The notes under the pieces were generated by a model. That model saw only the letters and a program-made list of their open reading frames with translations, was not told the origin of the DNA and did no database searches. 64,000 bases of DNA from an uncultured Flavobacteriaceae bacterium (GTDB taxonomy: Bacteria > Bacteroidota > Bacteroidia > Flavobacteriales > Flavobacteriaceae), in assembly GCA_947494825.1 (NCBI GenBank), contig CANLWN010000009.1:1-64000 (forward strand), in the 5' to 3' direction. The translations under genes were made by a program, and so were the position numbers. Positions 1 to 7,060 of the stretch are shown here, piece after piece. How positions within the stretch are numbered: the stretch's first letter is position 1; every line of letters starts with the position of its first letter.

Positions 1-137
1 TTTCGGTCGTGCATCCTGTTCGGGCGGACCCGGAACTTCCTGGATTCACTCCCTTTCGGTCGTGCATCCTGTTCGGGCGGACCCGGAACTTCCTGGATTC
101 ACTCCCTTTCGGTCGTGCATCCTGTTCGGGTGGACCC
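1..137. repeat. 53-bp tandem repeat, about 2.6 copies
   Basis: A 53-bp unit starting TTTCGGTCGTGCATCC occurs at 1-53 and 54-106 without a visible change and again from 107 to about 137, where it diverges. Each unit contains a GTTCGGG...CCCG(G)AAC dyad; in the third copy (124-141) this is a perfect 8-bp inverted repeat around GG. The array sits beside a tRNA cluster and may continue left of the window. No coding function is supported. Confidence 0.9.
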
Positions 138-140
138 GAA

Positions 141-205
141 CAACAAATTTTTGTTCGCAGCTTTACAAAAGCGAGCTTTTGACATCTGCTCTCCAAAATT
201 TGTTG
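141..205. repeat. Inverted repeat flanking a 43-bp spacer, beside tRNA-Tyr
   Basis: An 11-bp arm at 141-151 (CAACAAATTTT) is matched by its exact reverse complement at 195-205, directly abutting the 3' end of tRNA-Tyr. The spacer holds a smaller AAAAGC/GCTTTT dyad. It could fold in the tRNA precursor or be the remnant of an intergenic repeat family. There is no U-run, so a terminator is not supported. Confidence 0.6.
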
Positions 206-287
<82 letters not shown>

Positions 288-313
288 CAAACCTTTTATT
301 TTCAGAACTTTCG

Positions 314-387
314 AGCCGATGGAGGGACTCGAACCCACGACCTGCTGATTACAAATCAGCTGCTCTAGCCAGCTGAGCTACATCGGC
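314..387 (-). tRNA. tRNA-Thr (TGT)
   Basis: The minus strand gives a 74-nt tRNA with acceptor GCCGATG/CATCGGC, D arm GCTCAGCTGGCTAGAGC, anticodon stem CTGAT/ATCAG with TGT anticodon, and T arm GTGGG-TTCGAGT-CCCTC. The order hpf, tRNA-Thr, tRNA-Tyr matches the tRNA cluster upstream of tuf in many Flavobacteriia; that continuation would lie outside the window. Confidence 0.97.
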
Positions 388-410
388 TTTTTTTAAAGCC
401 TTTTACGCAT

Positions 411-437
411 AAAAAAGTCCGCTATTTCTAACGGACT
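411..437 (-). terminator. Intrinsic terminator after hpf
   Basis: On the minus strand the stem AGTCCG/CGGACT with a 10-nt loop is followed directly by a run of T (411-416). It lies between the hpf stop and tRNA-Thr, so it separates the rpsU-xerC-hpf transcript from the tRNA cluster. Confidence 0.8.
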
Positions 438-489
438 GCAAATGTAGATAATATTTTTTTTATTCAAAACAATTTTTCGAAAATTTTAA

Positions 490-792
490 TCAGGCTTGAA
501 GCCTTAGTTTTTGCTTTCTTTTTTTAAGGCTTCTTTCCAGGGAACTGCAAGCTGCATCAACCCCTTCTTCAAAAGATTTGCATTGTTTCTTTACAATAAA
601 TTTGTCCTTAGGCACATTCACTTTTATCTCTACGATCTTATTTACTTTTGAGCTGGTATTTTCTACTTTCAAATATACATCCGAACTTATTACACGATCA
701 TAAAAAAGTTCCAGTTTGTTTAATCTGTTTTGGATGAAATCAATAAGCTTTCCATCTGCGTTGAAATTCACGGATTGTGCATTTACTTTCAT
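490..792 (-). CDS. hpf: Ribosome hibernation promoting factor, short form
   Basis: A 100-residue protein of the HPF/RaiA (S30AE) family, which binds the 30S decoding region in resting cells and favours inactive ribosomes. It shows the family pattern: an N-terminal strand ending NFNADGKLIDFIQNRLNKL, a basic helix, the conserved VEIKVNVPKDKFIVKK strand and a Lys/Arg-rich C-terminus (RSLKKRKQKLRLQ). The length matches the short HPF class with no dimerisation domain. It lies 43 bp downstream of xerC on the same strand and is followed by a terminator, so it is probably the last gene of rpsU-xerC-hpf. The family is clear; whether it dimerises ribosomes is not deducible. Confidence 0.93.
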   Translation of the reverse strand: MKVNAQSVNFNADGKLIDFIQNRLNKLELFYDRVISSDVYLKVENTSSKVNKIVEIKVNVPKDKFIVKKQCKSFEEGVDAACSSLERSLKKRKQKLRLQA

Positions 793-835
793 AGAATGAA
801 ATTTTTTATATTAAACATTGTAAAAGAATGAAGTA

Positions 836-1726
836 CTATTCTTTGCTTCTGGGATGAGCCGATAAATGTACTTTTTTGAGTTCGGCAATGCTATTATGCG
901 TATATACCTGCGTGGATGCCAAACTTGAATGTCCCAATAACTCCTTGACGGAATTAAGGTCTGCCCCTTTGTTTAGTAAGTGAGTCGCAAACGTGTGCCT
1001 TAAAATATGAGGACTCTTTTTTACCTTGGTGGAGACCTTACTAAAATACCTATTTATTATTCTATAAACAAGAGTTTCATACATTTTGTTGCCCGACCGG
1101 GACAAAAAAATGTACTCGGTATCCGTGATTTGGGCAAGGGCATTTCGCTGTCCAAAAAAGAGCTCGAACAGCTCTATGGTCGATGGTAAGAGGGGTACAA
1201 TACGCTCTTTGTTCCGTTTACCAAGCACCTTCAGGGTTTTTCCAGGACGGTCTAGAGCCAGAAGCTTTAGATTGATCAATTCGGACCTTCGAATACCCGT
1301 AGTGTACAAAAGTTCAATAATCAGTTTATCCCTTACGCCTTCAAAATCGCCTTCAAAGGGCATCTGCAAGAGCACCTCCTCCATTTCGGCCTCGGAAAAG
1401 GGTACCTCGATCTTTTTTGGGGTTTTCAAGGCCTTGTGCTTGGCCAGCGGATTTACCTTGATTTTCCCTATGCGCAACACAAACTTATAGTAGGCCTTTA
1501 AAGAAGCAATTTTCCGATTTATGGTCCTGTTGGAGCACTTTTGGTCTACCAGGTGCACGATCCAGCTCCGTATGAGGGTATAGGCTACATCGTCTATTTC
1601 ATCAACCTCGAATTCCTGGGCACAAAAAACAGCAAACTCCTGGATATCCCTTTCATACGCTTTAACGGTATGCGTGGAGTAGTTTTTTTCCAGGGATATG
1701 TATGAGATAAAGGAACGCAAGGCCAT
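836..1726 (-). CDS. xerC: Tyrosine recombinase XerC
   Basis: A 296-residue site-specific tyrosine recombinase that with XerD resolves chromosome dimers at dif. The SAM-like core-binding domain spans about 1-85 and the catalytic domain about 105-290. The catalytic set is complete: Arg146 (GIRRSEL), Lys170, His240-x-x-Arg243 (HILRHTF), His266 (LLGHSS) and the nucleophile Tyr275. Length and context (rpsU upstream, hpf downstream) are those of the housekeeping recombinase rather than a phage integrase. The single ATG at 1726 gives the full core-binding domain. Confidence 0.93.
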   Translation of the reverse strand: MALRSFISYISLEKNYSTHTVKAYERDIQEFAVFCAQEFEVDEIDDVAYTLIRSWIVHLVDQKCSNRTINRKIASLKAYYKFVLRIGKIKVNPLAKHKALKTPKKIEVPFSEAEMEEVLLQMPFEGDFEGVRDKLIIELLYTTGIRRSELINLKLLALDRPGKTLKVLGKRNKERIVPLLPSTIELFELFFGQRNALAQITDTEYIFLSRSGNKMYETLVYRIINRYFSKVSTKVKKSPHILRHTFATHLLNKGADLNSVKELLGHSSLASTQVYTHNSIAELKKVHLSAHPRSKE

Positions 1727-1751
1727 GGAACAAAGTTACCACTTTGTGCAA

Positions 1752-1790
1752 CAAAAAAGAATCCCACTTCCGAGAAGTTCGGAAGTGGGA
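1752..1790 (-). terminator. Strong hairpin terminator after rpsU
   Basis: A 12-bp perfect stem, TCCCACTTCCGA with its complement, closes a 5-nt loop; on the minus strand it is followed by TTC and a six-T run. It lies 25 bp past the rpsU stop and just upstream of the xerC start, so rpsU mRNA is probably terminated here with some read-through into xerC. Confidence 0.88.
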
Positions 1791-1815
1791 CTTATACCTT
1801 GAATACAATAAAGGG

Positions 1816-2010
1816 TTAGATTTCCTCTTGGTCCCTTAAGCCTTGGATATACTGGGCTTTTTGTATTTGGGCTCTTCTTTCTACAGAAGGTTTTGTGAAT
1901 TGCTGACGTTTTCTCAACTGACGCATGGTACCCGTTCTGTCGAACTTACGTTTAAAACGCTTTAAAGCCCTATCGATGTTTTCTCCTTCTTTTACTGGTA
2001 TTATTAACAT
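1816..2010 (-). CDS. rpsU: Small ribosomal subunit protein bS21
   Basis: A 64-residue basic protein with the bS21 signature: an N-terminal MLIIPVKEGENIDRALKRFKR segment and an Arg/Lys-rich C-terminal half. bS21 sits on the 30S platform near the 3' end of 16S rRNA. In Bacteroidota, structural work on Flavobacterium johnsoniae ribosomes showed that bS21, bS18 and bS6 sequester the anti-Shine-Dalgarno tail, which explains the rarity of SD sites in the phylum. Here the gene itself carries a strong SD (separate entry), the arrangement expected for autoregulation. It is followed by a strong terminator. Confidence 0.97.
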   Translation of the reverse strand: MLIIPVKEGENIDRALKRFKRKFDRTGTMRQLRKRQQFTKPSVERRAQIQKAQYIQGLRDQEEI

Positions 2011-2019
2011 TGGCTACAA

Positions 2020-2025
2020 CCTCCT
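2020..2025 (-). promoter_or_regulatory. Canonical Shine-Dalgarno site of rpsU
   Basis: The minus strand reads AAAGGAGGT at 2019-2027, with the AGGAGG core ending 9 nt before the rpsU ATG. This is a full-strength anti-SD match in a genome where the other starts in this window lack one. In Flavobacteriia a strong SD on rpsU is known to permit translation by bS21-deficient ribosomes and so to autoregulate bS21. The sequence fits that model. Confidence 0.9.
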
Positions 2026-2079
2026 TTCTTTATGATTTTGGAGTGCAAATATAAATCTAATAAATGAATTCCGGATAAA

Positions 2080-3228
2080 TTATTTTAAAATATTCTTGGC
2101 TATGACCACCTTTTGTATTTCCGTGGTTCCTTCACCTATGGTACAAAGCTTGGCATCCCTATAAAATTTTTCAACGGGGAAGTCCTTGGTATATCCATAG
2201 CCACCGTGTATTTGCACGGCCTCATTGGCAGCCCTCACACAGACCTCGGAAGCATACATTTTGGCCATTGCGCTTAATTTGGTCATCTCCCGCCCTTCAT
2301 TTTTTAAGAAGGCCGCTTTGTGTAATAGCAATTCGGAAGCTTCGATTTCGGTTGCCATTTCTGCAAGTTTAAAAGAAATGCCCTGAAATTGGCTTATGGG
2401 TTTTCCAAACTGAATCCTTTCCTTGGAGTACTTTAAAGCCGCTTCATAAGCACCTTTTGCTATTCCCAAGGACAGTGCACCGATAGAGATCCTTCCACCG
2501 TCCAATACCTTCATGGATTGGACAAAGCCGTCACCGATTTCACCGAGACGGTTTGCATCGGGAATGCTGCAGTTATCAAAGACCAGTTCGGCGGTCTCAC
2601 TAGCCCGCATTCCCAACTTGTCCTCCTTTTTACCACTAGTGAACCCTGGGGTACCCCTTTCCACAGCAAATGCGGTCATCCCCCGGCTATTGCCCTTTTC
2701 GCCGGTCCTGGCGATTACCACCGCGATATCTCCGCTTTTGCCATGTGTAATAAAATTCTTTGCGCCGTTGACCACCCAAAAATCACCGTCCTTTACCGCT
2801 GTAGTAGACATTCCGCCCGCATCCGAACCTGTATTGTGTTCGGTGAGTCCCCAAGCACCGATCCACTCCGCAGTGGCCAATTTGGGAATCCATTTTTGTT
2901 TTTGCTCTTCGTTGCCAAAGGACAAAATATGATTTGTGCACAGGGAATTATGTGCTGCCACGGACAGGCCAATTGCGGGGTCTACTTTGGAAATCTCCTC
3001 AATTATGGCAACATATTCATGGTATCCCAATCCAGAACCTCCAAGGGATTCTGGGACAAAAACACCCATAAACCCCATTTCACCCGCCTTCTTAAACAAC
3101 GCTAAGGGAAAAGTTTGGGCTTCGTCCCATTCCATAACATAGGGCCGTATATATTGTTCAGCAAATTCCTTGGCAGAATCAGCGACCATCTGTTGGGTAT
3201 CCGAATAATCAAAACTTAAGGTAGACAT
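2080..3228 (-). CDS. Acyl-CoA dehydrogenase
   Basis: A 382-residue FAD-dependent acyl-CoA dehydrogenase that oxidises acyl-CoA to trans-2-enoyl-CoA and passes electrons to ETF. N-terminal helical, middle beta and C-terminal helical domains are all present. Visible signatures are GAWGLTEHNTGSDAGG (FAD/substrate loop), the DRLG-type middle domain, QIHGGYGYTKDFPVEKFYRDAK and the C-terminal IGEGTTEIQKVVIAK; the Glu in the last motif is the usual catalytic base. I start at MSTLSF because upstream codons overlap the preceding gene; MMITDT at 3246 is the alternative. The chain-length substrate is not predictable, but short- or branched-chain types look most similar. Confidence 0.9.
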   Translation of the reverse strand: MSTLSFDYSDTQQMVADSAKEFAEQYIRPYVMEWDEAQTFPLALFKKAGEMGFMGVFVPESLGGSGLGYHEYVAIIEEISKVDPAIGLSVAAHNSLCTNHILSFGNEEQKQKWIPKLATAEWIGAWGLTEHNTGSDAGGMSTTAVKDGDFWVVNGAKNFITHGKSGDIAVVIARTGEKGNSRGMTAFAVERGTPGFTSGKKEDKLGMRASETAELVFDNCSIPDANRLGEIGDGFVQSMKVLDGGRISIGALSLGIAKGAYEAALKYSKERIQFGKPISQFQGISFKLAEMATEIEASELLLHKAAFLKNEGREMTKLSAMAKMYASEVCVRAANEAVQIHGGYGYTKDFPVEKFYRDAKLCTIGEGTTEIQKVVIAKNILK

Positions 3229-3253
3229 GGTATCTGTAATCATCATAGCACTT

Positions 3254-4102
3254 TTATAGGGCCAAATATAATTTAATTCTATCAATCTTGTCGGATGGAA
3301 AATCTTCAATTTTCGTTAATTCGTCAAAAGAACGGATACTTCCGACCAGCTCACGGTAAGCTATGATCTTTCTGGCGGTGCTATAATCTATATACGTCAA
3401 CTGCGCTATTTCCTGCACGGAAGCCAGGTTGATATTGATTTTCTTTATAGTAGGCCTATGGATTACCTTAAATCTTTTCAAGGTCTCCTCTACCACCTCT
3501 GGCTGCAATCCATATACATCATAAAGTTGTTCGTCTATCATAAAACCGCCCAAGCTTTCCCTGAATTTTACGATCCGTAGTGAAAGCTTGTCCCCTATGC
3601 CTCGTACTACTTTAAGTTCAGTGGCACCGACCTCGTTTAAATCCCGGATGATGTACCCGTTTTGCCTTGGGGAACTGTACGCCCGCTTTGCCTGGGCGGG
3701 AAACGTGAAATACGGGGAAATCTTGTTCAATAGCGAGTCGGAAATTCCTGTTACCCTTTGAAACTCCTTTGGAGCGTTCACATAATGGCCCGCTTTCCTA
3801 AATGCAAGCAACCTATCCATTTCCACGGCAGACATTCCCAAGCTATATCCCTTATAGTCCGAGATAAAATTTGGATTGAAGGGAAAGATACGCGACTCAT
3901 TCAGCTTTGGCTCCTGTTCCTTGAGCAGGTCCATATGGCGTTGTACGTCTGCGTCTATCACAACAGTACTTTTAGCCGTATCCGGAGCGGCCATTTTTAT
4001 ATAGAAATGCACGCATTGAAGGACAACGATGAGCAAGAGCAAAAAGAAAATCCCACTTCTTTCTCTTTTGTTGAATTTGAAGTGGGATCTTAAATTTTTC
4101 AA
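3254..4102 (-). CDS. ComEA-like helix-hairpin-helix membrane protein
   Basis: A 282-residue protein with a basic N-terminus, one transmembrane helix (about residues 17-35) and tandem helix-hairpin-helix units in the exported part. Motifs of the type LNEVGATELKVVRGIGDKLSLRIVKFRE and NLASVQEIAQLTYIDYSTARKIIAYRE match ComEA DNA-binding modules. It could bind incoming DNA in transformation or act elsewhere in the periplasm; most flavobacterial members are uncharacterised. It follows the AGCS gene by 6 bp. The stretch coding PAQAKRA (about 3680-3700) has the sequence of a GC-rich hairpin, possibly an inserted repeat. Confidence 0.8.
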   Translation of the reverse strand: MKNLRSHFKFNKRERSGIFFLLLLIVVLQCVHFYIKMAAPDTAKSTVVIDADVQRHMDLLKEQEPKLNESRIFPFNPNFISDYKGYSLGMSAVEMDRLLAFRKAGHYVNAPKEFQRVTGISDSLLNKISPYFTFPAQAKRAYSSPRQNGYIIRDLNEVGATELKVVRGIGDKLSLRIVKFRESLGGFMIDEQLYDVYGLQPEVVEETLKRFKVIHRPTIKKININLASVQEIAQLTYIDYSTARKIIAYRELVGSIRSFDELTKIEDFPSDKIDRIKLYLAL

Positions 4103-4108
4103 GGGTAT

Positions 4109-5722
4109 TTATTTTTTTAGTGCCTTAACGGCGTCCAAATACTTATTCAATTCCTCCTTCACCCTTGGGAACAGGATAATCAATCCGATCATGTTCGGAA
4201 ATACCAAAGCCAATATCATAGCGTCTGAGAACGCGAAAACCGCTCCCATGGATGCAGATGCCCCAATGATAATAAAAGCAACGAATAAAAGCTTATAACA
4301 CATATCTGCTGTTTTGCCTCTCCCAAACAGGTATTTCCAGGACTGAAGACCATAATAAGACCAAGATATCATGGTAGAAATCGCAAAGAGGACTACGGCC
4401 AAGGTTAAGACATATGGAAACCACGGGATTACGGATTGAAAGGCCATGGATGTTAGGTTAACACCGCCCATGGAAACTCCATCCACGATTACACTACCAG
4501 CGCCATCACCGCCATATTCAAAGACGCCACCACTATTGAAGAAGATAATTACCAAAGCGGTCATGGTACAAATAACCACGGTATCAATGAACGGTTCCAA
4601 AAGCGCTACAATGCCCTCACTGGCCGGGTACTTCGTCTTAACGGCCGAGTGTGCAATTGCTGCCGATCCGGCTCCTGCCTCGTTGGAGAAGACCGCTCGC
4701 CTGAAACCAACGATCAAAACTCCGAACAAACCTCCCAAACCTGCTTCGGGAGTAAAAGCGCCTTTAAAAATCAACCCAAAAGCGTCATCAATATAGGAGT
4801 AGTTCGCAAAAATGACCACCAAACATGCAATGGCATAGATTATTGCCATAAACGGCACTATTTTTTCCGTTACCGAGGCGATTCGCTTAATGCCACCGAT
4901 AATTACTATTCCGACCACTACCGCCAGTACCAGACCTATTATAAATCCTGTGGAACCTCCCTGTAGTCCCATCATGGCGGCTAGTTGTTCCGCTGCCTGA
5001 TTGGACTGTACCGCATTACCGCCCCCAAATGAAGCTCCAACACAAAGTATGGCAAAAATTACTGCCAGTGCCTTTCCAAGTCCGGTGTAACCCCTCGCCT
5101 TTAATCCTCTGGAAAGATAGTACATAGGCCCTCCATATACCGTTCCGTTTTCATCTATATCCCGGTACTTTACCCCTAGGGTACATTCCACAAATTTGGT
5201 GGACATGCTCAACAGGCCGCAAACGATCATCCAAAAGGTAGCCCCAGGCCCCCCAATAGCGATTGCCAAGGCCACACCGGCAATGTTTCCAAGACCTACC
5301 GTACCCGAAACAGCCGTAGCCAAGGCTTGAAAGTGGCTTACTTCCCCCTCTTCACTTTCGTCCCTGATGGTATCTGGTAAATCCCCATCGACAATATTTA
5401 CCTCGGCCTTCTCTACCCCATGACCTTCCGCTCCTTCCACATCATCATATTTCCCACGCACCACATTGATGGCCAACGGAAACCTTCGGATGTTGATAAA
5501 CCCAAAGTACAGGGTGAAAAAGGTAGCGCCAAGTACAAGTACGATTACGACCAAAGGAACACCGGTTCCGGGAACTTGCCAAAAAACAATGCTCTCCCAT
5601 ACCGCTGTAATAGGTTCGAACCAGGCATTGATCCGTTCGTCCAAGCCCAAATCCGAAGACTCTTGGGCAAAGGATAAAAAGGGAAAGAGAAAGGTAATCA
5701 TTGAGAGAAGTCTGTACTTCAT
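4109..5722 (-). CDS. AGCS-family sodium:alanine/glycine symporter
   Basis: A 537-residue inner-membrane carrier with about ten or eleven hydrophobic segments. The family motif GTVGLGNIAGVALAIAIGGP lies at about 140-159, preceded by SHFQALATAVS. A possible signal sequence (FLSFAQ at 15-20) precedes a periplasmic segment. An acidic insert of about 35 residues (93-127) separates the second helix from the core and is longer than in the shorter enteric members. The family couples uptake of alanine, glycine or related amino acids to Na+. The true substrate cannot be read from the sequence. It ends 6 bp before the ComEA-like gene. Confidence 0.9.
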   Translation of the reverse strand: MKYRLLSMITFLFPFLSFAQESSDLGLDERINAWFEPITAVWESIVFWQVPGTGVPLVVIVLVLGATFFTLYFGFINIRRFPLAINVVRGKYDDVEGAEGHGVEKAEVNIVDGDLPDTIRDESEEGEVSHFQALATAVSGTVGLGNIAGVALAIAIGGPGATFWMIVCGLLSMSTKFVECTLGVKYRDIDENGTVYGGPMYYLSRGLKARGYTGLGKALAVIFAILCVGASFGGGNAVQSNQAAEQLAAMMGLQGGSTGFIIGLVLAVVVGIVIIGGIKRIASVTEKIVPFMAIIYAIACLVVIFANYSYIDDAFGLIFKGAFTPEAGLGGLFGVLIVGFRRAVFSNEAGAGSAAIAHSAVKTKYPASEGIVALLEPFIDTVVICTMTALVIIFFNSGGVFEYGGDGAGSVIVDGVSMGGVNLTSMAFQSVIPWFPYVLTLAVVLFAISTMISWSYYGLQSWKYLFGRGKTADMCYKLLFVAFIIIGASASMGAVFAFSDAMILALVFPNMIGLIILFPRVKEELNKYLDAVKALKK

Positions 5723-5813
5723 AATTGCTGTTTTATGGTTATTTTATTAGTCTGTAAAGGCGGCAATATCCAAAAAATATTCAATCCAATCAAATAATGT
5801 GCTTTAAATGTAA

Positions 5814-6821
5814 TCAGCGGATATGGAACATTTCGTTCAACTTTTTAATCTGCTCCGGCCTTCCCAAGACAATAACCTTACTCTTGGGCTGTAATTCCAA
5901 ATCTGCCTCGGGGTTAATGATGTAGGTACCATCGGGAGCTATGTATCCAATGATGGTACAGCCTGTCTTTTTTCTCAGGTCCAGATCGCGAAGGGAGTTG
6001 CATTCCACTTGATCGGCAAAATCCTCTATGGGGACTTCTTCCAAATTGGTGGTATGTTCGCCCTCTACGGATAATTTGTCCATAAAGGTGATCAAATCCG
6101 GCATGACCACCAAGGAGGCCATATGATCTCCTCCGATCTTATCGGGCATAATTACCTTATCGGCACCTGCCAACAGTAATTTTTTTTGGGAGGTCACTTG
6201 CGAGGCCCTGCTGATGACGAACAGATCCTTATTGAGTTGTTTGGAAGAGAGTACTACAAAAAGATTGGTGGCATCATCCGGCAAAGCGGTAATCAGGTAT
6301 TGTGCACGTTCAATGCCTGCGGCCATCAACACCTCATCTTCGTTGGCATCCCCTTCCACAAAAAGCACGTCGTCCTCGAACTTTTCAAGTACTTCCTTGT
6401 CCCTTTCTATGACGACGAATGGTTTTTTATACGCCCTTAACCGCTCCGCTGCCTGATTGCCGTTACGTCCAAATCCACATACAATCACATGGTCTGATAA
6501 ACTGTTGATCTTTTTTTTCACTTTCTTCTTCTTTAAAAGTTGTAACGAATTCCTCCCGAGGATATATTCCGTAATCACCGAAAGGGCATAAGCAAATATG
6601 AATACGCTGGTAACGATTAAAATTACGGTAAAAATTTTTGCATTGTGGTCCATGGGACCCACCTCCGTAAAGCCTACGGTCGTCACGGTAATGATGGTCA
6701 TATAACTGGCGTCCAACCAGGTAAAATCAAAAAGATAACGATACCCCAGAATCCCTGACAACACTACAAACACAATGAGGAGCAAGGCCAGACTTATTTT
6801 AGAGCGTAGGAGTTTCAGCAT
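5814..6821 (-). CDS. Two-TM potassium channel with RCK (TrkA-N/TrkA-C) domains
   Basis: A 335-residue channel subunit. Helix 1 (about 10-27), a pore loop with filter TTVGFTE at 47-53, helix 2 (about 63-86), a lysine-rich linker, an RCK/TrkA-N Rossmann domain with GFGRNG at 116-121, and a TrkA-C domain at about 250-335. The layout is that of MthK/Kch-type ligand-gated K+ channels. The usual TVGYGD filter is replaced by TVGFTE, so selectivity is inferred. It starts 2 bp after the PspC gene and ends an operon DUF2851-PspC-channel. Confidence 0.87.
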   Translation of the reverse strand: MLKLLRSKISLALLLIVFVVLSGILGYRYLFDFTWLDASYMTIITVTTVGFTEVGPMDHNAKIFTVILIVTSVFIFAYALSVITEYILGRNSLQLLKKKKVKKKINSLSDHVIVCGFGRNGNQAAERLRAYKKPFVVIERDKEVLEKFEDDVLFVEGDANEDEVLMAAGIERAQYLITALPDDATNLFVVLSSKQLNKDLFVISRASQVTSQKKLLLAGADKVIMPDKIGGDHMASLVVMPDLITFMDKLSVEGEHTTNLEEVPIEDFADQVECNSLRDLDLRKKTGCTIIGYIAPDGTYIINPEADLELQPKSKVIVLGRPEQIKKLNEMFHIR

Positions 6822-6823
6822 AT

Positions 6824-7051
6824 TCAGAGGTCAAAAACAGAAGTTCGTTTGGTATGGATCAAATCTTTGATGCCCAGCCAAAAAGCCAGAAACAGATATA
6901 GGGCAAAACCAAAGCCCAGGGTAACAAAGGTGAGGTAAATAAAAGAAGTCCTTACCACTCTGGTCCGGATACCCAAACGTTCGGCGATGCGCCTACAGAC
7001 CTCAAAGCCCCTTTTTTGAAAGTAGTACAGTATTTTGTAGAAGAAATCCAT
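6824..7051 (-). CDS. Small PspC-domain membrane protein
   Basis: A 75-residue protein. An N-terminal amphipathic part (KILYYFQKRGFEVCRRIAERLGIRTRVVRTSFIY) with the PspC pattern RRIAERLGI..RVVR is followed by one strongly hydrophobic helix (about 36-62) and a short polar tail. PspC domains sense or respond to envelope stress; this stand-alone form has no PspA/B/D partner nearby. It lies 9 bp after DUF2851 and 2 bp before the channel gene, so the three are probably co-transcribed. Confidence 0.78.
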   Translation of the reverse strand: MDFFYKILYYFQKRGFEVCRRIAERLGIRTRVVRTSFIYLTFVTLGFGFALYLFLAFWLGIKDLIHTKRTSVFDL

Positions 7052-7060
7052 TGCCTAAAA

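Noticed and set aside
1-137. CRISPR array
   Set aside because: The 53-bp units are directly contiguous with no spacers, and no cas genes are in the window.
836-1726. Phage or island integrase next to tRNAs
   Set aside because: The recombinase has housekeeping XerC length, catalytic set and neighbours; no att repeats or foreign genes flank the tRNAs.
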